Positions 18,089-26,257 of a DNA stretch of 45,100 bases are shown here, one piece after another. The notes under the pieces are model-generated. The model made no database searches. It was not told the DNA's origin and saw only the letters and a program-made list of their open reading frames with translations. The translations under genes were made by a program, and so were the position numbers. This DNA comes from Polaromonas sp. (GTDB lineage Bacteria > Pseudomonadota > Gammaproteobacteria > Burkholderiales > Burkholderiaceae_C): contig NZ_JAUYEY010000037.1 of the NCBI RefSeq assembly GCF_030689685.1, positions 1 through 45,100 on the forward strand. Direction: 5' to 3'. Every line of letters begins with the position of its first letter. Within the stretch, counting starts at the first letter, position 1.

Positions 18089-19510
18089 TTATGAAAACTT
18101 GCGGATATCGACGAAGTGACCATGAACCGCAGCCGCCGCAGCCATGGCCGGACTGACCAGATGCGTACGGCCGCCGGCACCCTGCCGGCCTTCGAAGTTG
18201 CGGTTGCTGGTCGAGGCGCAGCGTTCGCCCGGCTCAAGCCGGTCGGCGTTCATGGCCAGGCACATGGAGCAGCCGGGCTCGCGCCACTCAAAACCTGCCG
18301 CCACAAAAATCTTGTCCAGGCCTTCACGCTCGGCCTGTTCCTTCACCAGGCCCGAGCCCGGCACGACCAGCGCCAGCTTGACGTTGCCCGCCACCTTCTG
18401 GCCGATTTTCTGGATGATGGCGGCAGCTTCGCGCATGTCTTCGATGCGGCTGTTGGTGCAGGAGCCAATGAAGACCTTGTCCACCATGATGTCGTTGATC
18501 GCCTTGCCCGGTTGCAGACCCATGTAGGTCAACGCGCGCTCGATGGCATCACGCTTGTTGGCGTCTTTTTCCTTGTCCGGGTCCGGCACGCGGTCGTCGA
18601 TGGACAGCACCATCTCGGGCGAGGTGCCCCAGGTGACCTGCGGGCGGATCTGGCTGGCGTCGAGTTTGACCACGGTGTCGAATTTGGCGTCGGCGTCAGA
18701 CTGCAGCGTGTTCCAGTACAACACCGCCTGGTCCCACTCCACCCCAGTGGGTGCCAAGGGCCGGCCCTTGACGTAGGCAATGGTCTTGGCGTCCACCGCC
18801 ACCAGCCCGGCGCGGGCGCCAGCTTCTATGGCCATGTTGCAGACCGTCATGCGCGCTTCCATGCTGAGCGCGCGTATGGCCGGGCCGCCAAATTCAATCG
18901 TGTAGCCGGTGCCGCCGGCGGTGCCGATTTTGCCGATGATGGCCAGCACGATGTCTTTGCCGGTCAGGCCGGGCGCCAGCGTGCCGTCCACTTGCACCAG
19001 CATGTTTTTCGCCTTTTTTGCCAGCAGCGTCTGCGTGGCCATCACATGTTCCACCTCGCTGGTGCCTATGCCGTGGGCCAGCGCGCCAAAGGCGCCGTGG
19101 GTCGAGGTGTGCGAGTCGCCGCAGACCACCGTCATGCCGGGCAGGGTGGCACCGGTCTCAGGGCCGATCACATGAACGATGCCCTGGCGTTGTGACAGGA
19201 AGGGGAAGTAAGCCGCTGCGCCGAACTCGGCGATGTTGCTGTCCAGCGTGGTGATCTGCTCCTTGCTGACCAGATCGGTGATGCCGTCGTAACCCAGCTC
19301 CCAGCCAGTGGTGGGCGTGTTGTGGTCGGCGGTGGCCACGATGGAGCTGATGCGCCAGACCTTGCGGCCGGCCTCGCGCAGGCCTTCAAACGCCTGCGGG
19401 CTGGTGACCTCGTGCACCAGGTGCCGGTCGATGTAGAGGATGGCGGTGCCGTCGTCTTCGGTGTGGACAACGTGTTCGTCCCAGAGTTTGTCGTAAAGCG
19501 TGCGTCCCAT
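18089..19510 (-). CDS. leuC: 3-isopropylmalate dehydratase large subunit
   Basis: LeuC is the aconitase-like, 4Fe-4S-bearing subunit of isopropylmalate isomerase. The 473-residue product shows [20 protein letters not shown], the iron-sulfur ligands in [18 protein letters not shown] and [11 protein letters not shown], and the C-terminal NRNFEGRQG. It starts 35 bp downstream of the LysR gene and 20 bp upstream of the entericidin gene. The order lysR-leuC-entericidin-leuD points to one transcript. Confidence 0.97.
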   Translation of the reverse strand: MGRTLYDKLWDEHVVHTEDDGTAILYIDRHLVHEVTSPQAFEGLREAGRKVWRISSIVATADHNTPTTGWELGYDGITDLVSKEQITTLDSNIAEFGAAAYFPFLSQRQGIVHVIGPETGATLPGMTVVCGDSHTSTHGAFGALAHGIGTSEVEHVMATQTLLAKKAKNMLVQVDGTLAPGLTGKDIVLAIIGKIGTAGGTGYTIEFGGPAIRALSMEARMTVCNMAIEAGARAGLVAVDAKTIAYVKGRPLAPTGVEWDQAVLYWNTLQSDADAKFDTVVKLDASQIRPQVTWGTSPEMVLSIDDRVPDPDKEKDANKRDAIERALTYMGLQPGKAINDIMVDKVFIGSCTNSRIEDMREAAAIIQKIGQKVAGNVKLALVVPGSGLVKEQAEREGLDKIFVAAGFEWREPGCSMCLAMNADRLEPGERCASTSNRNFEGRQGAGGRTHLVSPAMAAAAAVHGHFVDIRKFS

Positions 19511-19545
19511 GGTGTGTTCCTTCGTGGTTGGCTGATTTTAATTTG

Positions 19546-20484
19546 TTAACTTGTGGCGGCTGCGGGCAGGACGGTATGCGCGGTGAGGTGATCGACCAGC
19601 AGGCGCGCGGTGACCGGCAGGCTGGAAAAGTCGCGCGCCACCAGTTCGATCTGGCGTGTTGCCCAGTCGTTGGTGAGGGTCACGGCTTCGAGTTCCCCGA
19701 CGCCGTGCATCAGCTCGAATGCGCGCTGCGGCATCACGCCGACGCCCAGGCGGTTGTGGATCATGCGGCACATGGCGTCGAGTCCGGTGACGTGAATGCG
19801 CAGCTTGATGGTGCGGCCGGCCAGCGCGGCGGCGTCGCGCATCGCCAGGTAAATCGAGCTGTTCGAGTGCAGGCCAACATGGTCGAAGTCCAGGCTGTCC
19901 TCGAACGCGATCGCGTCCTGCTCGCCGAGCGCGTGGCCGCGCGGCACGATCAGCACCAGCCGGTCCTGCCGGTAAGGCAGGGCCAGCAGGCCGCCAATGC
20001 CGTCGGCGGTATTGCAGATGCCCAAGTCAGCTGCGCCTTCCTGCACCGCGCGCACAACTTCCGTGCTCAAGTGCTCCTCAAGATCAATTTTGACCCCGGG
20101 GTGCTGGGCGATGAAGGCGCCCAGGTCTTCCGGCAAAAACTGCACGATGGCCGAGATGCTGGCGTGTACCCGCACATGGCCGCGCACGCCGGCTGCGTAT
20201 TCGCTCAGTTCGCCCTGCATTTTCTCAAGGCTGAACTGCACCGAACGCGCATGGTGCAGCAGGCTCTGCCCCGCAGGCGTCAGATCCACGCCGCGCGTGT
20301 GGCGGTACAGCAGCGCAGTGTCGAGCGCGGCTTCCAGATCGCTCAGGCGTTTGCTCACGGCAGAGGCCGCAATGAACTCGCGCTCCGCCGCCTTGCCGAT
20401 GCTGCCGAGCTCACACACCGCCACAAACAGCTGTAGCGAGGTGAGGTCAATCCGGCGGGCGAAGTTGCGTTCCGAGCTTTTCAT
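19546..20484 (-). CDS. LysR-family transcriptional regulator
   Basis: The 312-residue product has an N-terminal winged helix-turn-helix (RRIDLTSLQLFVAVCELGSI with GKAAEREFIAASAVSKRLSD) and a C-terminal periplasmic-binding-like effector domain. I place the start at the ATG at 20482-20484 (MKSSERNFARR), just before the conserved helix. The frame stays open for 138 more codons through low-complexity sequence that is not LysR-like; an ATG at 20533-20535 is a second option. Two matching palindromes with LysR T-N11-A geometry lie at 20498-20516 and 20549-20567, which suggests autoregulation. It directly precedes leuC, so the leucine genes are a plausible target, but the effector is unknown. Confidence 0.9.
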   Translation of the reverse strand: MKSSERNFARRIDLTSLQLFVAVCELGSIGKAAEREFIAASAVSKRLSDLEAALDTALLYRHTRGVDLTPAGQSLLHHARSVQFSLEKMQGELSEYAAGVRGHVRVHASISAIVQFLPEDLGAFIAQHPGVKIDLEEHLSTEVVRAVQEGAADLGICNTADGIGGLLALPYRQDRLVLIVPRGHALGEQDAIAFEDSLDFDHVGLHSNSSIYLAMRDAAALAGRTIKLRIHVTGLDAMCRMIHNRLGVGVMPQRAFELMHGVGELEAVTLTNDWATRQIELVARDFSSLPVTARLLVDHLTAHTVLPAAATS

Positions 20485-20497
20485 GAAATGGTCAAAG

Positions 20498-20516
20498 TCA
20501 TCGCGCTTTGCGATGA
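20498..20516. promoter_or_regulatory. LysR-type box, proximal copy
   Basis: TCATCGC-GCTTT-GCGATGA has perfect 7-bp arms and contains T-N11-A (TCGCGCTTTGCGA). It lies 14 bp upstream of the chosen LysR start and shares both arms exactly with the box at 20549-20567, centred 51 bp away, close to five helical turns. Confidence 0.65.
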
Positions 20517-20548
20517 ATTGCCATTTTGCAGCCATATTCGAGGGTTTG

Positions 20549-20567
20549 TCATCGCGGTATGCGATGA
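20549..20567. promoter_or_regulatory. LysR-type box, distal copy
   Basis: TCATCGC-GGTAT-GCGATGA has the same 7-bp arms as the proximal box and a different 5-bp centre. Same-face placement of two such boxes is the usual recognition/activation-site pattern of LysR tetramers. Which box acts as the recognition site cannot be told from sequence. Confidence 0.65.
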
Positions 20568-20629
20568 CTGGCGTACCCGGCGGTGATGGTCTGGAAGCCA
20601 TTCTCCTCAAAGTTATCGGCCTTTTAGGG

Positions 20630-20677
20630 CTCTGGCCCTTACTGGACGGGCGCGAGCAGCTATTGAAATGATAGCGA
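20630..20677 (-). repeat. Dispersed hairpin repeat, copy 4
   Basis: On the minus strand this reads TCGCTATCATTTCAATAGCT, then GCTCGCGCCCGTCCAGTAAG and GGCCAGAGCC. The hairpin arm includes the last codons and the TAG stop of the small gene at 20660-20929, so the repeat forms the 3' end of that frame. Confidence 0.7.
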
Positions 20678-20929
20678 CTGCCAGTCGATGATTTTGGCTG
20701 GATCGAACGCACGGACCCGGGGGTCCACGTTGTACCCACCGAACTCGGTGTAGCGCAGCAGATGCCGGTCGCAGCGGCTGCAGTGCCAGGCTTCCCAGCG
20801 GTATCCGGCCAGGCTTTCCCAGCCTTCGCAGGCGCCGGGTGCGCGGCGGTCGCGCTGACGGTGGAGCGCAATTCGGTCGCAGTCTGGATGAATTGCAAGG
20901 GTGCCCTCCGGTGGCGGTGATAAACGCAA
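20660..20929 (-). CDS. Small Cys/Trp-rich protein of unknown function
   Basis: I do not recognise a named family. The frame encodes up to 89 residues. The informative part reads IHPDCDRIALHRQRDRRAPG, then ACEGWESLAGYRWEAWHCSR and CDRHLLRYTEFGGYNVDPRV. Cys/His pairs (HPDC, HCSRC, DRH) could bind a metal. The start is uncertain: a TTG at 20927-20929 lies in the gltA terminator U run, while GGAGG at 20905-20909 points to an ATT at 20891-20893 or a nearby non-ATG codon. The stop lies within dispersed repeat copy 4, so the last residues SLSFQ come from the repeat. A competing frame here is Ala/Thr-rich and looks like a shadow. Confidence 0.5.
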   Translation of the reverse strand: MRLSPPPEGTLAIHPDCDRIALHRQRDRRAPGACEGWESLAGYRWEAWHCSRCDRHLLRYTEFGGYNVDPRVRAFDPAKIIDWQSLSFQ

Positions 20930-20959
20930 AAAAGCCCGCCGGTGTTGCCACGGGCGGGC
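20928..20959 (-). terminator. Rho-independent terminator of gltA
   Basis: On the minus strand the GC-rich stem GCCCGCC/GGCGGGC, extendable with one mismatch to 11 bp around a TTGC loop, is followed by six T residues. It lies 35 bp behind the gltA stop and ends the gltA transcript before the small gene and LysR. Confidence 0.85.
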
Positions 20960-20993
20960 GTTGCTGATGCAGGCTGTGAGACGTGATCCGGGT

Positions 20994-22304
20994 TCAGCGG
21001 GCGCTGAGGGGTTTCACGTCGCGCTGAACCGAACCGTTGAATAGCTGGCGCGGACGGCCGATTTTGTATTCAGGGTCGCCAATCATCTCGTTGAGCTGGG
21101 CAATCCAGCCGACCGTGCGGGCCAGCGCAAAGATGGCGGTGAACAGCGGCACCGGAACACCAATGGCGCGCTGCACGATGCCGGAGTAGAAGTCCACATT
21201 CGGGTAGAGCTTGCGCGAAACGAAATATTCGTCTTCCAGTGCAATTTTTTCCAGCGCCATGGCCAGCTTGAACAGCGGGTCGTTTTCCAGACCCATCTCG
21301 CTCAGCACTTCCTTGCAGGTTTCCTGCATCAGCTTGGCGCGCGGGTCGTAGTTTTTGTAAACACGGTGGCCAAAACCCATGAGCTTGACGCCGGAGTTTT
21401 TGTCTTTGACCTGCTTGATGAATTCGCCGATTTTTTCGATGCCGCCGGCTTTCTGGATGTCGCCCAGCATGTTGAGTGCCGCTTCGTTGGCGCCGCCGTG
21501 GGCCGGGCCCCAGAGGCAGGCGACGCCGGCAGCAATCGCTGCAAACGGGTTGGTGCCCGACGAGCCGCACAGACGCACCGTGGAGGTCGATGCGTTTTGC
21601 TCGTGGTCGGCATGCAGGATGAAAATGCGGTCCAGCGCGCGCTCCAGCACCGGGTTGACCTTGTACTCTTCACACGGCGTGGCAAACATCATGTGCAAAA
21701 AATTGCCGGCGTAGCTCAGGTTGTTCTTCGGGTACATATAGGGCTGACCCATGGTGTACTTGTAGGCCATGGCAACCAAGGTCGGCATCTTGGCGATCAG
21801 GCGGATCGCTGCGATCTCGCGGTGCTGGGGGTTGGTGATGTCGGTGCTGTCATGGTAGAAGGCCGACAACGCGCCGACCAGGCCGGTCATGATGGCCATG
21901 GGATGCGCGTCGCGGCGGAAGCCGCGCAGAAAAAACTGCATCTGCTCATTGACCATGGTGTGGTTGGTCACGCGGCTGACAAAATCCTTCTTCTGGTCAC
22001 CGTTGGGCAGCTCGCCGTAGAGCAGCAGGTGGCAGGTTTCCATGTAGTCGCAGTTGGTGGCCAGTTGCTCGATCGGGTAGCCACGGTACAGCAGCTCGCC
22101 CTTGTCGCCATCGATATAGGTGATGGCCGACTGACAGGCCGCCGTGGACATGAAACCCGGGTCATAAGTAAACATGCCGGTCTGCGCGTACAGTTTGCGG
22201 ATATCGACCACATCGGGGCCGACGGTGCCGTGGTACACCGGCAATTCGACACTGGGGCTGCCGTTGCTGAAGGAAAGGGTGGCTTTGTTGTCGGCTAGCT
22301 TCAT
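20994..22304 (-). CDS. gltA: Citrate synthase (type II, hexameric)
   Basis: The enzyme condenses oxaloacetate and acetyl-CoA to citrate, the entry reaction of the TCA cycle. The 436-residue product begins [20 protein letters not shown] and has the N-terminal beta domain of Gram-negative, NADH-sensitive citrate synthases. Active-site regions are [44 protein letters not shown] and [12 protein letters not shown]. The ATG at 22302-22304 fits the family; an ATG seven codons upstream also lies in frame. It is the last gene of the sdhCDAB-sdhE-gltA run, 22 bp behind sdhE, and ends in a clear terminator. Confidence 0.97.
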   Translation of the reverse strand: MKLADNKATLSFSNGSPSVELPVYHGTVGPDVVDIRKLYAQTGMFTYDPGFMSTAACQSAITYIDGDKGELLYRGYPIEQLATNCDYMETCHLLLYGELPNGDQKKDFVSRVTNHTMVNEQMQFFLRGFRRDAHPMAIMTGLVGALSAFYHDSTDITNPQHREIAAIRLIAKMPTLVAMAYKYTMGQPYMYPKNNLSYAGNFLHMMFATPCEEYKVNPVLERALDRIFILHADHEQNASTSTVRLCGSSGTNPFAAIAAGVACLWGPAHGGANEAALNMLGDIQKAGGIEKIGEFIKQVKDKNSGVKLMGFGHRVYKNYDPRAKLMQETCKEVLSEMGLENDPLFKLAMALEKIALEDEYFVSRKLYPNVDFYSGIVQRAIGVPVPLFTAIFALARTVGWIAQLNEMIGDPEYKIGRPRQLFNGSVQRDVKPLSAR

Positions 22305-22326
22305 TTCTTGCTTCTTTCTTGTCAAA

Positions 22327-22641
22327 TCAAATGGGGGCGGACTGCTGGCCTGTTGCGGCGGCGCGAATCAAGTTTAAGACCTCTCGCGCCGCATAAGTAG
22401 ATGCACTTACCTGAGCGCTTGCTTCTGCAAGCTGGTCGGGCTCTCGGCGTTTCAGAAAAAGGTCCAGCAAATCGTTGTCGGACAGGTCCATTAAATCATT
22501 CAAGCCTTGGGCCTGGCTGACGGTCAGCGTGGCCTCGTGCCGTCTGAAAAACTTCTCGATCAACAGGTCGTTTTCAAGCAAACCACGGCGGCAGCGCCAC
22601 TTGAGTTTGCTCAGGGACCGCTCGTCGAGAAGCTCGTCCAT
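22327..22641 (-). CDS. sdhE: FAD assembly factor SdhE (succinate dehydrogenase flavinylation)
   Basis: SdhE promotes covalent FAD attachment to SdhA. The 104-residue product carries the family signature [18 protein letters not shown], with the RGxxExD core, and [14 protein letters not shown]. It is longer than E. coli SdhE (88 residues) because of a C-terminal Ala-rich tail. It starts 6 bp behind sdhB and precedes gltA by 22 bp, which matches its role in maturing the enzyme encoded upstream. Confidence 0.93.
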   Translation of the reverse strand: MDELLDERSLSKLKWRCRRGLLENDLLIEKFFRRHEATLTVSQAQGLNDLMDLSDNDLLDLFLKRREPDQLAEASAQVSASTYAAREVLNLIRAAATGQQSAPI

Positions 22642-22647
22642 CGCGTT

Positions 22648-23352
22648 CTAGACGGCCCGCAGGACCATCATTTCCTTGATTTTTCCAATCGCCTTGCTCG
22701 GGTTCAGGCCCTTGGGGCAAACATCGACGCAATTCATGATGGTGTGGCAGCGGAACAGGCGGTACGGGTCTTCCAGGTTGTCCAGGCGCTCGGCAGTGGC
22801 TTCGTCCCTGGAGTCGGCGATGAAGCGGTAAGCCTGTAGCAGGCCGGCCGGGCCGACGAACTTGTCCGGGTTCCACCAGAAGCTGGGGCAGGCCGTAGAG
22901 CAGCTCGCGCACAGAATGCACTCGTACAAGCCGTTGAGCTCGTCACGCTCTTCGGGGCTTTGCAGGCGCTCTTTTTCGGGTGGCACGTTATCGTTGATCA
23001 GGTAGGGCTTGATCGAGTTGTACTGCTTGAAGAACTGCGTCATGTCAACGATCAGGTCGCGCACCACGGGCAGGCCAGGCAGCGGCTTGAGCACAATCGT
23101 GCCCGGCAGGGTGCGCATGTTGGTCAGGCAGGCCAGGCCGTTCTTGCCGTTGATGTTCATCGCGTCCGAACCGCAAACGCCTTCACGGCAGGAGCGGCGG
23201 AAGCTGATGGTCGGATCCTGCGCCTTGAGCTTCATCAGGGCGTCGAGCAACATGCGCTCGCTGCCATCGAGCTCGACCTCTATGGTCTGCATGTAGGGTT
23301 TGGCGTCCTGGTCGGGGTCGTAGCGGTAGATCTTGAATGTGCGTATGGTCAT
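22648..23352 (-). CDS. sdhB: Succinate dehydrogenase iron-sulfur subunit
   Basis: SdhB passes electrons from the SdhA flavin to the membrane quinone site. The 234-residue product has the 2Fe-2S ligands in SCREGVCGSDAMNINGKNGL followed by AC, the 4Fe-4S motif CILCASCSTACP and the 3Fe-4S motif CHTIMNCVDVCPKGLNP. Order and length are normal. It starts 19 bp downstream of sdhA. Confidence 0.97.
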   Translation of the reverse strand: MTIRTFKIYRYDPDQDAKPYMQTIEVELDGSERMLLDALMKLKAQDPTISFRRSCREGVCGSDAMNINGKNGLACLTNMRTLPGTIVLKPLPGLPVVRDLIVDMTQFFKQYNSIKPYLINDNVPPEKERLQSPEERDELNGLYECILCASCSTACPSFWWNPDKFVGPAGLLQAYRFIADSRDEATAERLDNLEDPYRLFRCHTIMNCVDVCPKGLNPSKAIGKIKEMMVLRAV

Positions 23353-23371
23353 GGGGTTCCCGCTTGTCTTT

Positions 23372-25165
23372 TTAGAAGGAGCGAACGGTCAGGGGGATGG
23401 AGTCCACGGTCAGCGGCTTCATCTGCACTGGCTTGTAGCTCAGGCGGTTGCCTTCGCTGTGCCACAGGGTGTGTTTGTGCCAGTCGGTGTCGTTGCGGCC
23501 GTTCGGGTGCTCGGGTGTGTCGCCGTAGTCATCCACCGAATGTGCACCGCGGCTTTCCTTGCGGGCAGCGGCCGAGACGATGGTGGCTTGCGCCGCCTCG
23601 ATCAGGTTCTCCACTTCGAGCGCCTCGATGCGCGCGGTGTTGAAAATCCTGGACTTGTCTTTCAGGCCGATGTTGTTGACGCGATCACGCAGGGCGGCGA
23701 TTTTCGTCACACCTTCGTCCATGATGGCCTGGGTGCGGAACACGCCCGCATGCTGCTGCATCGCGGCGCGTATGTCGTTAGCCACGTCTTGCGCGTATTC
23801 GCCGCCGGTGGCGTTGTCCAGGCGCGCAATACGTGCCAGTGTGGCGTTGGCAGCGTCAAGCGGCAAGGCCTTGTGCTTGGTGGTCTTGTTGAATTCGACG
23901 ATGTGATTGCCGGCTGCACGGCCGAACACCAGCAGATCGAGCAGCGAGTTGGTGCCCAGGCGATTCGCGCCGTGCACACTGACACAGGCGCATTCTCCGA
24001 CCGCATACAGGCCATTGACGACCTCGCTTTTGTTCTCGGCATTTTGCGTGACCACCTGGCCGTGGATGTTGGTCGGGATGCCGCCCATCTGGTAGTGGAT
24101 GGTGGGCACGACGGGAATCGGCTCTTTGGTGATATCGACGTTGGCAAAGTTGTGGCCAATCTCGAACACCGAGGGCAGGCGCTTCATGATGGTCTCGGCG
24201 CCCAGATGCGTCATGTCCAGGTTGATGTAGTCCTTGTTCGGGCCGCAGCCACGGCCTTCCTTGATCTCCTGGTCCATGCAGCGCGAGACGTAGTCGCGCG
24301 GCGCCAGGTCTTTGTAGGCCGGTGCATAACGCTCCATGAAGCGCTCGCCATTGCTGTTGCGCAAAATCGCGCCTTCGCCGCGGCAGCCTTCGGTCAGCAG
24401 CACACCAGCGCCGGCCACGCCGGTGGGGTGGAACTGCCAGAACTCCATGTCTTCCAGCGGAATGCCGGCACGTGCCGCCATGCCCAGGCCGTCGCCGGTG
24501 TTGATGAAGGCGTTGGTGGATGCCGCAAAAATCCGGCCAGCGCCGCCGGTGGCCAGCATGGTGGTCTTGGCTTCGAAGATGTGGACGTCACCGGTTTCCA
24601 TTTCGACGGCTGAGACACCGACAACGTCGCCGTCGGCGTCGCGGATCAGGTCCAGCGCCATCCATTCGACGAAGAAGCTGGTTTTTTCCTTGACGTTCTG
24701 CTGATACAGCGTGTGCAGCATGGCGTGGCCGGTGCGGTCGGCGGCGGCGCAGGCGCGCTGCACCGGCTTTTCACCGTAGTTGGCAGTGTGGCCGCCGAAA
24801 GGGCGCTGGTAAATCGTGCCGTCCGGGTTGCGGTCGAAAGGCATGCCCATGTGCTCGAGGTCGTACACGACCTTGGGGGCTTCGCGGCACATGAACTCGA
24901 TCGCGTCCTGGTCGCCAAGCCAGTCGGAGCCCTTGACGGTGTCGTAGAAGTGATAGTGCCAGTTGTCCTCGGACATGTTGCCGAGCGAGGCGCCAATGCC
25001 GCCCTGGGCCGCAACCGTGTGCGAGCGGGTCGGGAATACCTTGGAAAGCACGGCGACGTTGAGGCCGGCACGTGCCAGCTGCAGGGAGGCGCGCATGCCG
25101 GAGCCGCCGGCCCCGACGATCACCACGTCAATTTTTCTTTTGGGAAGCTGGGAGGTAGCAGTCAT
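23372..25165 (-). CDS. sdhA: Succinate dehydrogenase flavoprotein subunit
   Basis: SdhA oxidises succinate to fumarate. The 597-residue product shows the FAD-binding VVIVGAGGSGMRASLQLARA, the covalent flavin histidine H49 in TRSHTVAAQGGIGASLGN, HPTGVAGAGVLLTEGCRGEG and the capping-domain arginine region around YQMGGIPTNIHGQV. AGGTAG before the ATG serves as a ribosome-binding site. It is followed by sdhB and preceded by sdhD by 54 bp. Confidence 0.98.
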   Translation of the reverse strand: MTATSQLPKRKIDVVIVGAGGSGMRASLQLARAGLNVAVLSKVFPTRSHTVAAQGGIGASLGNMSEDNWHYHFYDTVKGSDWLGDQDAIEFMCREAPKVVYDLEHMGMPFDRNPDGTIYQRPFGGHTANYGEKPVQRACAAADRTGHAMLHTLYQQNVKEKTSFFVEWMALDLIRDADGDVVGVSAVEMETGDVHIFEAKTTMLATGGAGRIFAASTNAFINTGDGLGMAARAGIPLEDMEFWQFHPTGVAGAGVLLTEGCRGEGAILRNSNGERFMERYAPAYKDLAPRDYVSRCMDQEIKEGRGCGPNKDYINLDMTHLGAETIMKRLPSVFEIGHNFANVDITKEPIPVVPTIHYQMGGIPTNIHGQVVTQNAENKSEVVNGLYAVGECACVSVHGANRLGTNSLLDLLVFGRAAGNHIVEFNKTTKHKALPLDAANATLARIARLDNATGGEYAQDVANDIRAAMQQHAGVFRTQAIMDEGVTKIAALRDRVNNIGLKDKSRIFNTARIEALEVENLIEAAQATIVSAAARKESRGAHSVDDYGDTPEHPNGRNDTDWHKHTLWHSEGNRLSYKPVQMKPLTVDSIPLTVRSF

Positions 25166-25219
25166 GATTTGTTGAAGTCTCGTGGTCAGGTGCAGCCGGG
25201 ATGGGCTTGAAGGCTTGGT

Positions 25220-25585
25220 TTACAGGCGCCACAACACCTGGATGCCCCAGCCGGCGCAGGCCAGCAGCCAGACGATGGTGGCGACTTCCAGCGACAGGCG
25301 CAGCCACGCCGGCTTGACATAGTCCATCCAGATGTCGCGCATGCCAACCCAGACGTGATAAAGCAGGGCGATGATGACGGTGAAGGTCAATACCTTCATC
25401 CACTGCGCCGAGAAAATGCCGGCCCATTGGTCGTAGCCGATCGGGCCCTTGCTGAAAATGACCTGGGCCAGCAGCAGCACGGTGAACAGGGCCATCAGGG
25501 CGGCGGTGATGCGCTGGCTGAGCCAGTCGCGCAAACCGTAGTGGGCGCCGACAACGAGGCGTTTGGAGCCGTAATTCACGGACAT
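25220..25585 (-). CDS. sdhD: Succinate dehydrogenase membrane anchor subunit D
   Basis: SdhD is a small membrane anchor that holds haem b and the quinone site with SdhC. The 121-residue product starts MSVNYGSKRLVVGAHYGLRD and has three predicted transmembrane helices (around ITAALMALFTVLLLAQVIFS, VLTFTVIIALLYHVWVGMRD and VATIVWLLACAGWGIQVLW). YHVWVGMRDIWMDY contains the conserved haem-ligand histidine region. AAGGAG lies 6 nt before the ATG at 25583-25585, which decides the start over an in-frame ATG 11 codons upstream. Confidence 0.94.
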   Translation of the reverse strand: MSVNYGSKRLVVGAHYGLRDWLSQRITAALMALFTVLLLAQVIFSKGPIGYDQWAGIFSAQWMKVLTFTVIIALLYHVWVGMRDIWMDYVKPAWLRLSLEVATIVWLLACAGWGIQVLWRL

Positions 25586-25614
25586 GGGGTGCTCCTTCTT
25601 GTTGTTAGTCGTAT

Positions 25615-26058
25615 TCAATAGAGGCCGAAGAGCTTGGCGCCCAGCACCAGCGTCAGCAGGATGCTTGAGGCCAGCGTGATCAGCGCGGTGCTTTTGCCGA
25701 ACTCATTGCTCAGGGTGTGGGTCGCGTCCATGTAGAGATGGCGCAGGCCAGCGATGAAGTGGTGCAGGTAGGCCCAGATCAGCGCCAGCGCAACCAGCTT
25801 CCAGACAAAACCCGGCAGGCCCAACATGCCGATGTTGAAGGCCGCTTTGAACCGCTCGAAGGACAACTCCGAGGAAGTGGAGGTGTCGAACATCCAGATG
25901 ATGAAGGGCATCAGCACAAACATGATGGCGCCGCTGGCACGGTGCAGGATGGACACCCAGGCCGCCGGTGTCATGCGGTAGGTGGTCAGGTCGGTGAAGG
26001 CGTTGATGTTGCGAAACTCAGGCCGCTTGGGACGCTGTTTGGATGCCAGCTCTGTCAT
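25615..26058 (-). CDS. sdhC: Succinate dehydrogenase cytochrome b556 subunit C
   Basis: SdhC is the second membrane anchor. The 147-residue product starts MTELASKQRPKRPEFRNINA and has the family motif VSILHRASGAIMFVLMPFII, with the quinone-site Ser and Arg, and the haem ligand in YLHHFIAGLRHLYMD. Three transmembrane helices are apparent. The upstream open frame is longer but non-homologous, so I use the ATG at 26056-26058. It is the first gene of the sdh transcript and lies 199 bp behind the photolyase gene. Confidence 0.95.
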   Translation of the reverse strand: MTELASKQRPKRPEFRNINAFTDLTTYRMTPAAWVSILHRASGAIMFVLMPFIIWMFDTSTSSELSFERFKAAFNIGMLGLPGFVWKLVALALIWAYLHHFIAGLRHLYMDATHTLSNEFGKSTALITLASSILLTLVLGAKLFGLY

Positions 26059-26079
26059 TGTTTGGCTTTCGTGGGAGGT

Positions 26080-26140
26080 CTGGTAACTGCCTGGTAACTG
26101 CGTTGCAATTACACGTAAAAACATGTGAATTCTATTGCAA
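26080..26140 (-). promoter_or_regulatory. sdhC upstream repeats and inverted repeat
   Basis: Two tandem copies of CTGGTAACTGC lie at 26080-26090 and 26091-26101. Next to them TTGCAAT (26103-26109) and ATTGCAA (26134-26140) form an inverted repeat enclosing a weaker ACACGT/ACATGT pair. The region is 22-82 bp upstream of sdhC, where a regulator site would be expected. No firm -35/-10 pair could be assigned. Confidence 0.4.
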
Positions 26141-26257
26141 TGCAGCATCGATCCCGTCCCGCGTGCTGCATGCCCAAAATATTTTGTCGAAAAAATCGTG
26201 CCCGACAGTTCAATAAGGTCACTTGGCGTGAAATGAAGTGCGAAGCTGACACGATGT

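Noticed and set aside
20485..20898. A 138-codon N-terminal extension of the LysR gene
   Set aside because: It runs through both LysR boxes, a dispersed repeat and the small Cys-rich gene, and its translation is low-complexity; it looks like a shadow frame kept open by high GC.
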